Below are positions 1 to 10,528 of a stretch of 64,000 nucleotides of DNA, one piece after another. The stretch is from NCBI GenBank assembly GCA_963693305.1, contig OY855904.1:36604917-36668916 (forward strand), in the 5' to 3' direction. Positions within the stretch are counted from its first letter, which is position 1. Every line of letters starts with the position of its first letter. The DNA comes from Meandrina meandrites (taxonomy: Eukaryota > Cnidaria > Anthozoa > Scleractinia > Meandrinidae). The position numbers were made by a program, and so were the translations under genes. The notes beneath the pieces are model-generated. The model saw nothing but the letters and a program-made list of their open reading frames with translations. It ran no database searches and had not been told where the DNA came from.

Positions 1-150
1 TGGGTTATTTTCAGCTCATTGCGTATCAAAATTTCTATTTGGGCTAGCGAAGTATCAAAATGTGCTTTGTTGGATTCTAAACAGTCTTCGCAAATGGAAA
101 ACATGAATTTAAGTAAACCATTTTGCTATTTTGCTTTCGTCATTTAGCAG

Positions 151-261
151 GAGACCAGTATTGTGTGGCACCAAGAACCAAGTAATGACAGTCAATCTGA
201 TGAGTGGGACTTCAGTGATGAGACAGATGTTTGTACAAGTGAGAATATGAGGAAATTGCAT
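151..261 (+). CDS. candidate internal exon of an unidentified acidic protein (exon A)
   Basis: The stretch is open for 37 codons between an acceptor (tttagcag, AG at 149-150) and a donor (gtaagg from 262). It ends in phase 0. The peptide is acidic, with SDEWDFSDETD in the middle. A near copy of that motif, SDEWDFKDDS, lies in the exon at 24247-24757, which starts in phase 0, so the two could splice together. Bases 1-150 look like intron. I do not recognise the protein. Tryptophan and phenylalanine in an acidic context resemble short adaptor-binding motifs, but that is speculation. A different donor at 239 (gtgaga) is also possible and would join in phase to an acceptor at 367. An acceptor three bases upstream, giving an extra Gln, is equally possible. 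Confidence 0.5.
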
Positions 262-264
262 GTA

Positions 265-1130
265 AGGATCAAATTACTCAATTCTATTGACTGTTTGTTT
301 GCTAGATTCAAGTAGGTGGTTAGTTAAGTGCTTTTGAAAGATAACCCTTTGTCTATGGTGGGAACAGGTGATATAGTGTGTGAAAAACCAGAGACAAAGC
401 TACCGTATGACTCACTGGAGGCCATTTTCAAAGAAATTAATAATAATACTGATAACAATAATAATACCAATAAGTATATGTAATAGGACTACATGCTGTC
501 CAATTTGGAAATAATTGGATGAAAAAAATTCCGAGGACAGTCAAAATTGGATGAGGCCGTAGGCCGAGTCCAATTTGGCTGCGTAAACACCTATGTCCAG
601 AACGGAAAAAGCCTACAGTAATAGCAAGAATAGCATAGCATCTGCAACTCAGTGAAAGCATTGTCTTCACAAATAAAACTTAATAAAACAGTGCAATTTT
701 ATTCACCTGAGTTTGTGAAGCTTGCTACAGGGTTAAAATACAGCATCGATCGATGAAAGTCGTAAACAAAGTGACACTTTGTAATTGTCCGAACGAGCTT
801 TATAACGTCTTGAACCTGACATCCTCCTTCCCACTATCTTGTTCGCATTTGTCACATTTCAGCGAAAAACGACAAAGAATCGCTTCTATGTACGTAGCTT
901 ATGGCGAGGAACAATTACCTTCCAACTTACTCGAGCTTTGCCACGCTGCACTTGTCTTGGAGGTGTTTTGGCTTTGGTTTTTGCTTCTTATATAGTTTAG
1001 CACTCTTCCCTTCTGACAACGTAGCAATTTCTCATTTTAGTTACTACTGCTGAAATTGAAACGTACGTTAAAGAGAAATTGAAATTTCATCAAATCTCCC
1101 TGATAAAATTCCGCCATTGTCAACTACTTA
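265..1130. other. intron-like sequence with no clear gene
   Basis: It holds an AAT-rich stretch (about 439-475) and copies of an ATTGGAC/GTCCAAT motif at 498-590. Similar motifs recur at 1940-2010, on the far side of the MITE at 1131-1834, so the MITE may sit inside an older repeat. A possible small exon at 368-450 is discussed in the findings. No convincing gene is seen. Confidence 0.5.
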
Positions 1131-1834
1131 AGCCTGGTTTACACTAGCGACGGAAGCGGAGTCGTAAGCGGAGTCGGAATCGGAAGAAAGTTCTGATCTA
1201 GTGTGAATCGGCGCGACGGAGGCGGAATCGTAAGCCTCGCTTTCAGCGTAAGCCTCGCTTTCATTTGCAGACATTCAAGATGGTGGACCCCGGAGATGAA
1301 GGGAGAGCTGCTTTTAATTTGCTTTTGCTTTGCAATACGACGATGAACACATCTGCAACAGAACCAGAGAGGGAGAAGGCTGCGAGTATGTGGAGTATTT
1401 TTAAAAAGTAAAAGTCAAGGCGAATTTGGAAACCTTGTAAGAGAACTTCATACGTCAGACAGAGAGCTCTACTTTCGATATGTTGTCAGTTTTCTATTTT
1501 GGTTTTCATAGTGATTGCGAGTGTTTTACAAACTTGTTCGACGTCCCAGACGCATTAAATAAAATATAACACAACCTCTACATAGTTTTTTGATTGGCTG
1601 ATAATTCCACTTCCGATTCCAATTCCGTTCTCCTTGTTCTCACTGGATTGGAAGCGACGGAAGCGTAAGTGGAATCGGAAGTAAAAGAAACTCTTCTGAT
1701 CCTTTTGACTCCGATTCCGTCGAGCTTCCGACTCCGCTTCTGATTCCGTTTTTTGATTTACACTGGATCGGAACGCTCCTTACGCTTCCGATTCCGACTC
1801 CGCTTCCAATTCCGTCGGTAGTGTGAACCAGCCT
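1131..1834. mobile_element. non-autonomous DNA transposon (MITE), PIF/Harbinger-like
   Basis: The ends are imperfect inverted repeats of over 40 bp. The left end begins AGCCTGGTTTACACTA and the right end, reversed, begins AGGCTGGTTCACACTA. Both arms run on into degenerate GGAAGCGGAGTCG-type subterminal repeats. TTA flanks both sides (1128-1130 and 1835-1837). A three-base TTA/TAA duplication is typical of PIF/Harbinger elements. The 704-bp element has no transposase ORF. Confidence 0.85.
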
Positions 1835-2149
1835 TTACAGTTTACAAAGCTGGCGCTACGCTTTGTGCTGATTGGTTAATCTCTATCACATGTCATTTTT
1901 TCTTGCATTTGACTGGCTGAGAGAAACTGTCTTATTTTTCTTAAATTGGACAGCTTGTGCATAAGCCCTAAGTGAAACTATCCAAATATATCCTAAATTG
2001 GACAGCTCTCAGAAATTACAAGATAATAGGTGTGCTGGCAATATATAGGATTTCCTGACAGCTATATAATTATAAATTATAATAATATGTAGTATTCATA
2101 AAATAATGCTCCAATCTGATTGCCTACAATAACATTAGTGACCTTTCAT

Positions 2150-2520
2150 ACAAAGATGTGACCTTCCACGGGAAAACATACATTAACGCTTATCCGTTAA
2201 ATGCTTCAAAGCATTTGTTAACCGTTCATTTGCCGTCCAAACGGTTTAGAAAATCGTTAGAAGCGTTAGAACAACCGTTAGAATTTTCTTTCTGGCCGTT
2301 TAAAGCATTAGGAACATCATTTGAAACGTTTTCACAAGCCGTTAAAGTCGTTGGTAAAAGTCGTTAGAATTTTCCGTAAACGGCGTTTGAAATGTTCGCA
2401 AAACCGTTCAATCTAAACTTTAAGTGAATGGCATTTGAAGCGTTCGAAAAGCCGTTAAATCAAAATGTTTAAATAATCAGTTAGCTCAATGGTAGCAAGC
2501 ATTTTGTTAAGCGTTTAACT
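2150..2520. repeat. degenerate short-period repeat (CGTT/AACG-rich)
   Basis: Variants of CGTTAGAA, CCGTTAAA and GCGTTTGAA follow one another with irregular spacing. The 69-codon ORF here is just the repeat read through. The stretch resembles the GGGTTTGCAAAGCATTTG repeats at 17510-17630. A tRNA-like A-box string (TAGCTCAATGGTAGC) lies near 2481, but no tRNA folds there. Confidence 0.55.
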
Positions 2521-2529
2521 GAGTTCAAA

Positions 2530-3110
2530 AGATTGCCATGGGTTGTTGGCAAGTCACATTTGTTTTTTATTCACACCACTTTGTTGCACGAGGCGCGTGA
2601 GTCATGATCTTTTTATCATTTGCAAAAGAACATTTTTCTAATATCGTGTAATTCGGGGATTCAACGAAGTAAACGAGGAAGTAAGCAAGCAGCAATTGAC
2701 GTTTGTTTATTCATTAAAACGAAGTTAACATGCATTACAAACATACCTTCTTCCCTGCAAGTACTAGTGAAGTGTTCTGTTCGGCGAAACTTCTCACACG
2801 TATGGTGAGCTTTTGCGTGTGTAAAATCGTTCGTTCCCAACACAGCTGCATTTCAAGTCACAATTTCCAAGTCCTTTTTGATCATTTTGATCAGTATTTT
2901 TGCAAACAACATTTCTTTCTTCTCAGTATCAGAGCATGTTTGACAAACTGGAAAATACTTTTTAACGTGAATGTCCAAAATCATGTTTTCAATCGATCGC
3001 ATGAAAACACTCGTCCCCAGGGCAACCCGAGTGATACGTCGTTATAGCAACCATCGCTTGTTTGAACATAGTCAGCATTTTACCAGCATTTTATCAGAAT
3101 CTAAAGGACA
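2530..3110. other. no recognisable feature
   Basis: Several 60-105 codon ORFs overlap on both strands. None has a motif, a splice context or a repeat partner that supports coding. The last bases may be the 5' flank of the pseudogene that starts at 3111. Confidence 0.4.
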
Positions 3111-4781
3111 ATGGCGGAAGAAGTAGATATCGAACAATGTGAAAGAGAAAATCCAATGATGGAGAAAGTGAAAGAATTCTTAAAAGTCGGCTGCAAATGC
3201 TCTAGAGGTCCGTGTTCGTCTCAGTTCACCAAAGAAACGATCATCGCAAATTTAAATAATTGCCACGAACTGTCTTCATGAGAGCTAGACCTCGTAGTTT
3301 TGGCTAACAAACAGGCTGTTACCCGCGTCGAAAATGTTGCACAGAAAAGAAACACAAGCCCTCGTTGTAACTTTCTGTTCCAGTCAATGCCGATTTGCCG
3401 CGATATGTTTATCATCTTGTATGGTATAAGCGACGTCCGTTTTCGGCGATTATGGGAACATTACGAAAACAGTGGCCTTTCATCGAGGACACATGGAAAC
3501 ACCAAAAGGCTTCCTAAGAACACTACTCCTTACGCGGTGGTCGAGGATGTTAAACTATTCCTTTCAAACTATGCAGAGGAAAATGCAATTTCGCTTCCTG
3601 GTCGGATTCCAGGATACAAAGACGAAGATATTTAACTCTTGTCCTCCCACAAAACCAAGATCGGTGTTTGGCACACTTTTGAAGTCGCATGCAAAGCCAC
3701 GGGAAAGCAGGCTGTTAGCTACTCAAAGTTTGTTGAACTATGGGAACAATTTCACTCAAACCTCGTGGTAGCAAAACCTATGACTGATCTCTGCCTGACG
3801 TGTCAGCAGAATATGACGAAGCTTCTTCGAGCTGCAAATCTACCTGATCGCGAAAAATCCGACTGCGTTCAAAAACAACAGCAACATTTAAACCTAGCAT
3901 TGACTGAAAGGAGTTTTTACAAAGAGTCATGTAAGGAGGCATCAGACACTTTTCAGGCAATCGAGAAACTACAGTTTTAAGTGAAACTCATGCACCGTGT
4001 TTGAATCCAGGTGCATTACCCAAGCAACCTGATGCAGCCTGGCCCCATCTACTTTAAGACTCCTCGAAAATGTGGGATTTTCGGCATAATATGCGAGGCA
4101 ATCCCGAGGCAAGTCAATTATCTGATCGACGAAGTGTCCAACACTGGCAAAGGAGCGAACTCTACTATTAGCTTTGTGCATTACTACTTTGCCAATCACG
4201 GACTAGGAGAAACGCGCGCTCACCTACACGCGGACAATTGTTCAGGACAGAACACGAATAACTTTTTCTTGTGGTACTCTGCTTGGCGAATAGTGACTGA
4301 ACTCCACCAGGATATCACTTATTCATTTTTAATCGCGGGACACACCAAATTTGCACCTGACCGCTGCTTTGGTATCACAAAGAAAGCTTACAAGGTAAAC
4401 TTTATTTCTTCTATTTACGAGCTTGCTGAAATGATCGAGGAATCCAGTTCTGTGGGAGTAAACAAAGTGCAATTGGTCGGAACTCACAATGGCAGAGTCA
4501 TTGTAGTACCAGTTTATATCCCCAACATTTTGAAGTACCACCACTTTCAGTTCTCAGTGGATGAACCTGGTAAAGTTTTCTGTAAAGAGCAACGCTCTTC
4601 TGCTGAACAATCATTTATGTTGTTGAAAGACCCAACAGTTCATCCACCACCAGCTGTTCTCCGTGCAAAGATTACTCCAGGAAGGCTTAAACGATGAGAG
4701 AAAGACTTACAGTATTTGTAGCGCGAAGTAAGGCAATTTTGTAAATTCGGGACGGAGGACCTTGTGGCGCCAGCACCATAG
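3111..4781 (+). pseudogene. decayed copy of an HADNCSGQN-type repeat protein (DUF7869-like, probably transposon-derived)
   Basis: One reading frame runs for about 556 codons and keeps the family's character throughout. It begins MAEEVDIEQCERENP, followed by a Cys-rich GCKCSRGPC segment. Next come NYAEENAISLPGRIPGY, then KPMTDLCLTCQQN, then PRQVNYLIDEVSNTGKGAN. The core motif is HLHADNCSGQNTNNFF, followed by FLIAGHTKFAPDRCFG. The tail CKFGTEDLVAPAP ends at TAG 4779. The frame holds in-frame stops at 3279, 3633, 3978, 4002, 4695 and 4719, yet no frameshift is visible. The family is abundant and uncharacterised in corals. The DN...GQN motif suggests an RNase H-like DDE fold, but that is inference. 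The YHHF region looks shortened in frame, between about 4510 and 4545. Confidence 0.75.
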
Positions 4782-5016
4782 ACGGACTGTTATTATTTTG
4801 TATATAGGTCAGACACACTTCTTATGTTGTAAAAGTTCTCTATATATAAAACTTGTAATTAAAGTAGTAGATGTGGCAGAAACTTTCCCGTGTTGAATTG
4901 CATAAGGCCATCCCCTTTTTTTTTCGTTTATCGCCGTATGTGTTTTCTCGGCACGAATGAAAGCGCCAAAGATTTTAACGTGCGGCACGTTCTTCAGTGA
5001 ATTTAAAGAGACTTCT

Positions 5017-5400
5017 ACCCTAGGAAAAATAGACCTGGAATTCCGGTGGAATCCCACCGGCATTCCAGTACGGACTTGTCCGGAATTCCAGGTGGATTCC
5101 GGGTGGATTCCAGATGGAATCCGCTGGAATTATTGCCGGCATTCCGCTGGAATTCCGGCGGAATTTCAGTCTCTTCCAGGTGGAATTCCAGTGACAATGC
5201 AGGCCGGAATTCCGCTGGAATTATTGCCGGCATTCCGCTGGAATTCCGGTGGAATTTCAGTCTCTTCCAGGTGGAATTCCAGTGAAAATGCAGGCCGGAA
5301 TTCCGCCGGAATTTTTGCCGGCATTCCACCGGAATACCAGCGTGAAAATGGAGGTCGGAATTCCGCCGGAATCGAGTCTGACTTTTGGTCCAGGGTCAAG
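5017..5400. repeat. 91-bp minisatellite rich in GGAATTCC
   Basis: Units beginning CCGCTGGAATTATTGCCGG or CCGCCGGAA start at 5121, 5212 and 5303, an exact 91-bp period. A shortened unit begins at 5363. Each unit contains several imperfect GGAATTCC palindromes, which produce mirror ORFs on both strands that are not genes. The left border reads CTACCCTAGGAAAAATAGAC. The same border reappears in inverted orientation at 8461-8481. Confidence 0.8.
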
Positions 5401-5536
5401 GGTAAATTGTCGAGGGTAAGGGTAGTATGTCGAGGGTAGGGTCCAGGGTAACAATTTTTCCGATATTAATAACACACTACCCTCACCCTTGACAATTTAC
5501 CCTCGAGCCTCGAGTCTCGACCAAAAGGCAGACTCG
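5373..5536. repeat. inverted repeat with GGGTAA-rich arms
   Basis: The left arm (5373-5430) reads CGAGTCTGACTTTTGGTC and continues as GGGTAAATTGTCGAGGGTAA. The right arm (5473-5536) is its reverse complement with a few changes, including GACTCG at the outer end. The loop is about 42 bp. It could form a hairpin of about 58-64 bp. Its arms are unlike the adjacent minisatellite. Confidence 0.8.
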
Positions 5537-5539
5537 CCG

Positions 5540-7049
5540 GAATTACAGACTACTAATCCAGCTGAAATTCCAGTGAAAATTCTGGCCTGAATTTTCGAAG
5601 GAAGCTATTCCACCAAAATTTTGTTTCAAAAACCGAAGTCTTCTCCAGCAGGACTTTTACCGGAATTTTGCCGGAACTAGTTTTATACGTATACACTATT
5701 TAGCAGCCCTACAGATTTTCCTGTTCGAACCAGGGCTAGTGGAGCATTAGAAAAGCAGCCTTGCAATATTTATTCTACATTGTTCAACTCCTTATGAGTT
5801 TCTGAGTTCTGATTGTACTTAAAACGAACACTTTGCAATTGGCAAAGTGAAAGGAACAAAAGAAAATGTTTCATATCCAAACATGTACACGCTGTAACTG
5901 AATTACAACCCTTAATTTAATTGTAATTTTCGTATTTCTCTACAGTTACATGTAAATAAACGAATCTCACTTGAGATAGCAATTTGAAAGATAGTTACAA
6001 TTATTCTTCGTTGCGGTTTACATGCGAATAAAACAGGATTATGCGATGCGATTTTCAAGTCCTGATTGCTAGACTATCTTCGTCCACGATTAATATTGTG
6101 CACAGCGTGTTCAAACTGTTTAGCAGTGCTCACGTCTCACTTGACCGATCGCTGGCCTGACTGTTCCATTTCTTGTGGTAATGAAATTATAGCTAAACAC
6201 AATTGATGTTGAGACCTCTTCCATTCCAAACGTACAACTGTTTCAAGAACAGCGATGGAAACATTCCAAGACAAAGAGACGGCGTCGCTACGCATTCCAC
6301 AGACTGGTGTAGAGTCGTCAGCTAATTACATTGTTTACAAACACGTACTGTACGTAGAGAAACTTTTACGGCAGCAGAAAGGAAGCAGTCGAACTTCACC
6401 TAAACTGCACGTGAACAAACATAATATCCCGCTTAAAGAAACGGTCGAGTTTAGAATGAACAGGTCTCATTACAAGCGGAAACCTGATCGCATTTTTCAA
6501 AGTTGACCAATTAAATTAGAGGTCTCATATGTCGGAGATCACGTTTCAATGTGTGTTGTCACGAAAATCCAACTGAATGAACGCATGCAATATTTGTATG
6601 GCTTGTTTGGAAATATGTTTTTGCGAAAACATGATTTATTTCCTGGCCTTAACAAACCGATCGGCTGAATCAACTTTGAAGCACAAACTAACGAAACTCA
6701 AACCGGAGACGTTTGAGAAGCAACTGCAAGAAACAACAGACGACGGCAGACTTTTGTGTGGTGGATTGTTCTTGAATCAGAGCCCGCGAAAGGGAAGAAT
6801 ATGGACGTAAAATGAATATAACTAAAAGCTGCTGATATTTATTAATGAAACAAGAAACTAAAGAGTGAGTCACTCATGACCTGAAAAGCCCAATAAGTGG
6901 TAAGTTTGTGTCGTAGTTTCAACAACGTGTGATTTAGATGTGGCAGCTAGAAAGCAAACTTTCACGATATTATTACGATTGTTTACGAAGGTTATGAAGA
7001 TCTAAAAAGATATTTCTCAGATTTTTGATTTCTCCAAAAGCAGAACAGC
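5540..7049. other. no recognisable gene
   Basis: ORFs at 6255-6506 and 6577-6810 (83 and 77 codons) have no recognisable domain. The first has a good start context (AGCGATGG) but no partner or repeat. This may be the interior of a larger element flanked by the two inverted minisatellites, which I cannot confirm. Confidence 0.4.
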
Positions 7050-7053
7050 TTAA

Positions 7054-7437
7054 AGGGGCACTGTCACGAGCATAACTTCAAAAATTCAACAGCCCAAAAA
7101 CATGTTTACACCATTGGAAACCTATTAACAGTGGTCAAGTATTCTTAAAATTACTATCTCAGTTTACTGAAGCTAAATATAGAGTAATATCACTGTGATA
7201 CCATCGGAAGCTTTTGATCTCAACTTGAAAAAGTCAGCCTGACTTTTTCAAGTTCTGTCCTTGTGGTTTGGAAAAAAATGATGAAAACTACTTATGGTCA
7301 CCCTCTTCTTTAAACAACTTGCTAGATATCCTTCCCTTTACGTTCTAGGAGCATTTCCTGCATGGTTGAAAGTACTTAGTCGTAATTTTGGTGCCATTTT
7401 ACTAAAAAAGCCAAAAAATGTCCGTGACAGTGTCCCT
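7054..7437. mobile_element. 384-bp MITE with TTAA target duplication
   Basis: The termini are AGGGGCACTGTCACG on the left and CGTGACAGTGTCCCT on the right. They are inverted repeats with one mismatch, flanked on both sides by TTAA (7050-7053 and 7438-7441). TTAA duplication is typical of piggyBac and Kolobok elements. An AGGG start fits Kolobok better, from memory. A 110-codon ORF crosses the right end and is not a gene. Confidence 0.85.
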
Positions 7438-7441
7438 TTAA

Positions 7442-8099
7442 AAAACTACTGCAGAGGACATTATTTAGTGGCCCGGCCATTTGATTCGGTGGCTGAACTC
7501 AACATTGCAATTGAGTCAATAAATTGTTTGCCCTGTTCGCATCCGCACGTGCATGTAGTCGATCAAGGTTGGAGTACATTTGATGATGCTTGCTCGATTG
7601 GAATATACAGTATTGAGCTTCATTGAATGAGATCTGAAGTTGCTTGCAAGGAAAGGTTCCTTAATTTACCTTCAAAAGGACTAAACCCAATTATTCATTG
7701 TTCACCAGGTTGAGCCGTGGAGAGCCATGTTCAGTAATATAATTCGTTACTAAACCTCGCAGTTGTAACAAGTCGCCGAGCTACTAGAGTACTGTACCTA
7801 TCTCATTTTCTCGTTTAACAAACCTTGAACTAGAGTGGCCACCGAGCCAAATATAAATAAAGACCTTCTTATTGCATTTTCATAAAACTGTGGCTCCTAG
7901 TGATAGAAACTGTGTGGCTTTAAATTTTGAGATAAATTAATTTTTTAACAATTATCAAAATTATTACAGTCATCATTCACTTGTTATGAATAGCTGATAA
8001 TGATTTTTAATTTAAACGTATGATATTTCAAAGTGAAAATTACTGATCAATTAAATAAAAATATTGTTATTGCCATTGTAATCACAGATTCCATGTATT
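7442..8099. other. no recognisable feature
   Basis: AT-rich sequence with no domain, repeat or convincing splice signal that I can see. Confidence 0.4.
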
Positions 8100-8481
8100 T
8101 GGTCTGGGATTCCACAATGAGAGCATTCCACCACACTCCAGAATTTCAGTCTATAATTATGAAGTTATCCAAAATTCCCCTGGACTCCGTAACTCCAGAC
8201 CTGGAATTCCAACGGACTCCAAAACTCTGGGTTCCACTTACCCGGAATTCCACCAGACTCCAGAACTCCACACCTGGCATTCCAGTGGACTCTGGAATTT
8301 CCGGGTTCCGCTTACCCGGAATTCCACCGGACTCCAGAACTCCGTACCTGGCATTCCGCTGGACTCTGGAATTCCGGGTTCCACTTACCGGAATTCCACC
8401 GGATTCCACCCGGAATCCCCCCCGGACCTGGAATTCCAGTGGAATTCCACCGGAATTCCGGGTCCATTTTTACTAGGGTAG
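8100..8481. repeat. 73-74-bp minisatellite, GGAATTCC-type
   Basis: Units beginning CTTACCCGGAATTCCACC start at 8237 and 8311, and a CTTACCGGAATTCC unit starts at 8384, giving periods of 74 and 73 bp. Units share TCCAGAACTCC and CTGGCATTCC segments. The right border GGTCCATTTTTACTAGGGTA is the reverse complement, with small changes, of the left border of the array at 5017. The two arrays are therefore related and inverted. The mirror ORFs are artefacts of the repeat. Confidence 0.8.
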
Positions 8482-8579
8482 TGATTTCTCTAGTCGTAAA
8501 AATTTCATGTTTAGAAGCCGTTTTTACCTTAAATTCGATTAAATTCTTTGAAAGTGCACGGCTCGAATGAATAAACAGC

Positions 8580-8875
8580 AACGTGAAAGGCCGCCATTGT
8601 TAACGCAATGCAATAGTTTACAGAAAAGAAAATTTCAAGCTACCAACAGTCTTTACCTTTAATTCTTCCACAGCGCGCGTCAGTAGTGAAAAAAAAAAGC
8701 GCCGTGAAAGGCCGCCATTGTTAATACAACGCAAAAGTATTTAACACGCCGCACGCTCTAAAATGACTTCAAAAAGAGTTCAATTGATTTGTTTAGTTGT
8801 TACAGAAAAAGTAAATTTTAAGTTACAAGCAGTTTTTACCATTAATTGTTCCAAAGCGCGCCGTAAGAATGAAAT
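8580..8875 (+). repeat. two degenerate tandem copies of a 120-170-bp unit
   Basis: GTGAAAGGCCGCCATTGTTAA occurs at 8584 and again at 8703 with one-base differences at the end. After each copy come similar blocks: TTTACAGAAAAG or TTACAGAAAAAG, then ACCAACAGTCTTTACC or ACAAGCAGTTTTTACC, then ACAGCGCGCG or AAAGCGCGCC. The second copy has an extra insert (TATTTAACACGCCGCACGC). A related phrase, TTAACGTGCGGCACG, occurs at 4977. Confidence 0.55.
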
Positions 8876-9084
8876 AATGGCTTACTGTTAAGTTACTGAA
8901 ACACATAGCTATCGTATACTTTCCAAATGGGAAACCTAAAGGTCATTGTTGGAACGGCTCATGAACAGGTAGTCATAGCATTTGAAGGGCTCATGAAAAA
9001 TTTTAAATGGGCAACCTTAACATTCAAATGGCTCATAAGAACTGAGCCAGGCTTTAACTCACACAATTTTTGATGTTTACTCAC

Positions 9085-9190
9085 CAGGGGCTATTGGCCA
9101 TTTTCACACTAGAAACGAACAAATCGTCTAGATGGACAAATCATCTGGGACGGACAAGTTACCCTGGTGTGAAACGCCCCAAACCAATGT
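9085..9190. mobile_element. short inverted-repeat element (possible MITE)
   Basis: GGCCATTTTCACACTAG faces CCTGGTGTGAAACGCCCC about 60 bp away. The inverted match is roughly TTTCACACNAG. It may be a small MITE of the family that puts short inverted repeats near TTTCACACT. No target duplication is identified. Confidence 0.35.
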
Positions 9191-9206
9191 CAGTAATGTT
9201 ACAGCT

Positions 9207-9727
9207 TTTTAACTTAGGCCTAGCTTTCGGTTGGTGAATTTTACCACAATAGCTGGATGTCTTACCCACGACGTCGAAGACGTAGACGCCGATTCTCCAT
9301 TGCTATGGCTTATCGAAATATCAGTATCGTTGATATCGGCATCAATCAAGGTACCAATTTTTCTCACTATTCCGTTTGTGTCCTCGCCATGTGTGGTCGG
9401 GACTCCTCTTATTTCTAGACACTCTCTTCGCGAGTATTGAGCTTGTTCGTCCAAAGCAGATCTTAAGTCGCCGATCTCTTTTCGCATATTAGCGGAGTCA
9501 CTTCTCAAGCGTTCATTTTCTCAAGTTAAAGTATTAGTTTGCTTCTCCAGGCCATTGATCTTATCCTTCATTGACTCAAAAGAGGTGTTGAAAAAGGACA
9601 TGGATTCTTTGTACGTTCTCAATTTTGCGTCCAAGATGGATGACAACATGGCCGTCAGTTTGGACTCTAAAATTTCATCCAATATTGATGTTAACATCGT
9701 CTCCATTTTCGATTTGTCTTGATCCAT
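9207..9727 (-). pseudogene. LINE ORF1-like protein, truncated and with an in-frame stop
   Basis: The minus-strand frame starts MDQDKSKMETMLTSILDE and continues as a heptad-rich, probably coiled-coil region (residues about 5-95). It then reaches SRRECLEIRGVP, a signature I associate with the RNA-binding core of LINE ORF1 proteins. A TGA interrupts the coil at about 9521, just before ENERLRSD, where a CGA-to-TGA change is likely. The frame ends after KFTNRKLGLS, well short of a full ORF1, and no ORF2 follows. The element is therefore cut at its 3' side, unlike the usual 5' truncation of LINEs. Confidence 0.65.
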
Positions 9728-9847
9728 CTTAACATCTTAGCATTCTGATGTAAAAGGCACTCAAGTAATAGCAAAAAATAACACGATAAAGCTATATGAA
9801 TGGAATTAGAAACGGAGTAGAAAAAAAAAACGCCATGCTCGCATGAC

Positions 9848-9854
9848 AATAATA

Positions 9855-9913
<59 letters not shown>
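9848..9913. repeat. (TAA)n microsatellite, 3' tail of the neighbouring LINE
   Basis: About 20 copies of TAA/AAT run here. On the minus strand it lies directly downstream of the LINE 3'UTR (9914-10060), so it is probably that element's 3' simple-repeat tail. Confidence 0.85.
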
Positions 9914-10528
9914 TATTTATATAGCGCCAATATCCTAAGAGTTCAAAAGCGCTTTACAGTTAGAAGTATTAAAAACACCTGAAAAATATTAAGAATTGTA
10001 AAATAGTTATAAAAATGCCTTAAGACTAATAAAATAAAAATAAAAAATGTCGCTAAAAAGTTATAAAAATGCTTTTTTAAAAAGGAACGTTTTTAGTTTA
10101 TGTTTAAAAAGGGACACTGAGGAGCTGTTCTTGATGTCAGATGGAAGAGTGTTCCAGAGTGTAGGAGCTGCTACAGAGAAAGATCTTGCGCCATATGTTT
10201 TCAAATTGAAGTGCGGAATGGAAAGAAGTTCTTTAGAAGATGAACGTAGCTGACGAGACGGAGTGTAAGGAGTGAGAAGATCGCGAACGTATGAAGGTGC
10301 CAGATCGTTTAGGGCCTTGTACGTGATGAGTAGAATTTTAAAGATGATACGATAGTTAACAGGAAGCCAGTGGAGATTAAACAAAATAGGTGTGATGTGT
10401 TCGTGTTTTCTAGAGAGGGTGATGAGATGAGCAGCAGCATTCTGGACATGCTGTAACTTTTTTAAAAGACAGTCTGGTAAGCCATAGAGTAGAGAATTAC
10501 AGTTATCCAATTTTGAAGAAACAAACAC
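9914..10528 (-). pseudogene. 5'-truncated LINE, CR1/L2-like reverse transcriptase C-terminus
   Basis: The reading frame on the minus strand (10528-10061) covers the typical C-terminal tail of CR1/L2-type reverse transcriptases. It contains LDNCNSLLYGLP, LQHVQNAAAHLI, ILFNLHWLPVNYRI, FKILLITYKALNDLAPSY, and then a final FSVAAPTLWNTLPSDI and LFKHKLKTFLFKKAF. The catalytic domain and the endonuclease are missing, and the 5' break lies near 10528. The 3'UTR ends in GCGCCAATATC and CAAAAGCGCTTTACA elements (plus-strand reading), then the (TAA)n tail. The remaining frame is intact. Confidence 0.85.

Noticed and set aside
2470..2540. Possible tRNA (TAGCTCAATGG, GTTCAAAAG)
   Set aside because: The acceptor and T arms do not pair; at most a SINE or tRNA relic.
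5015..5475. ORFs of 72-160 codons on both strands rich in GIP, RNS and FRWN
   Set aside because: They are translations of the palindromic 91-bp minisatellite and appear as mirror images on both strands.
8033..8581. ORFs of 87-147 codons across the second minisatellite
   Set aside because: Same reason; the frame depends on the GGAATTCC repeat and there is no start or domain support.
10047..10253. 68-codon plus-strand ORF
   Set aside because: It is antisense to the CR1/L2-like LINE reading frame.
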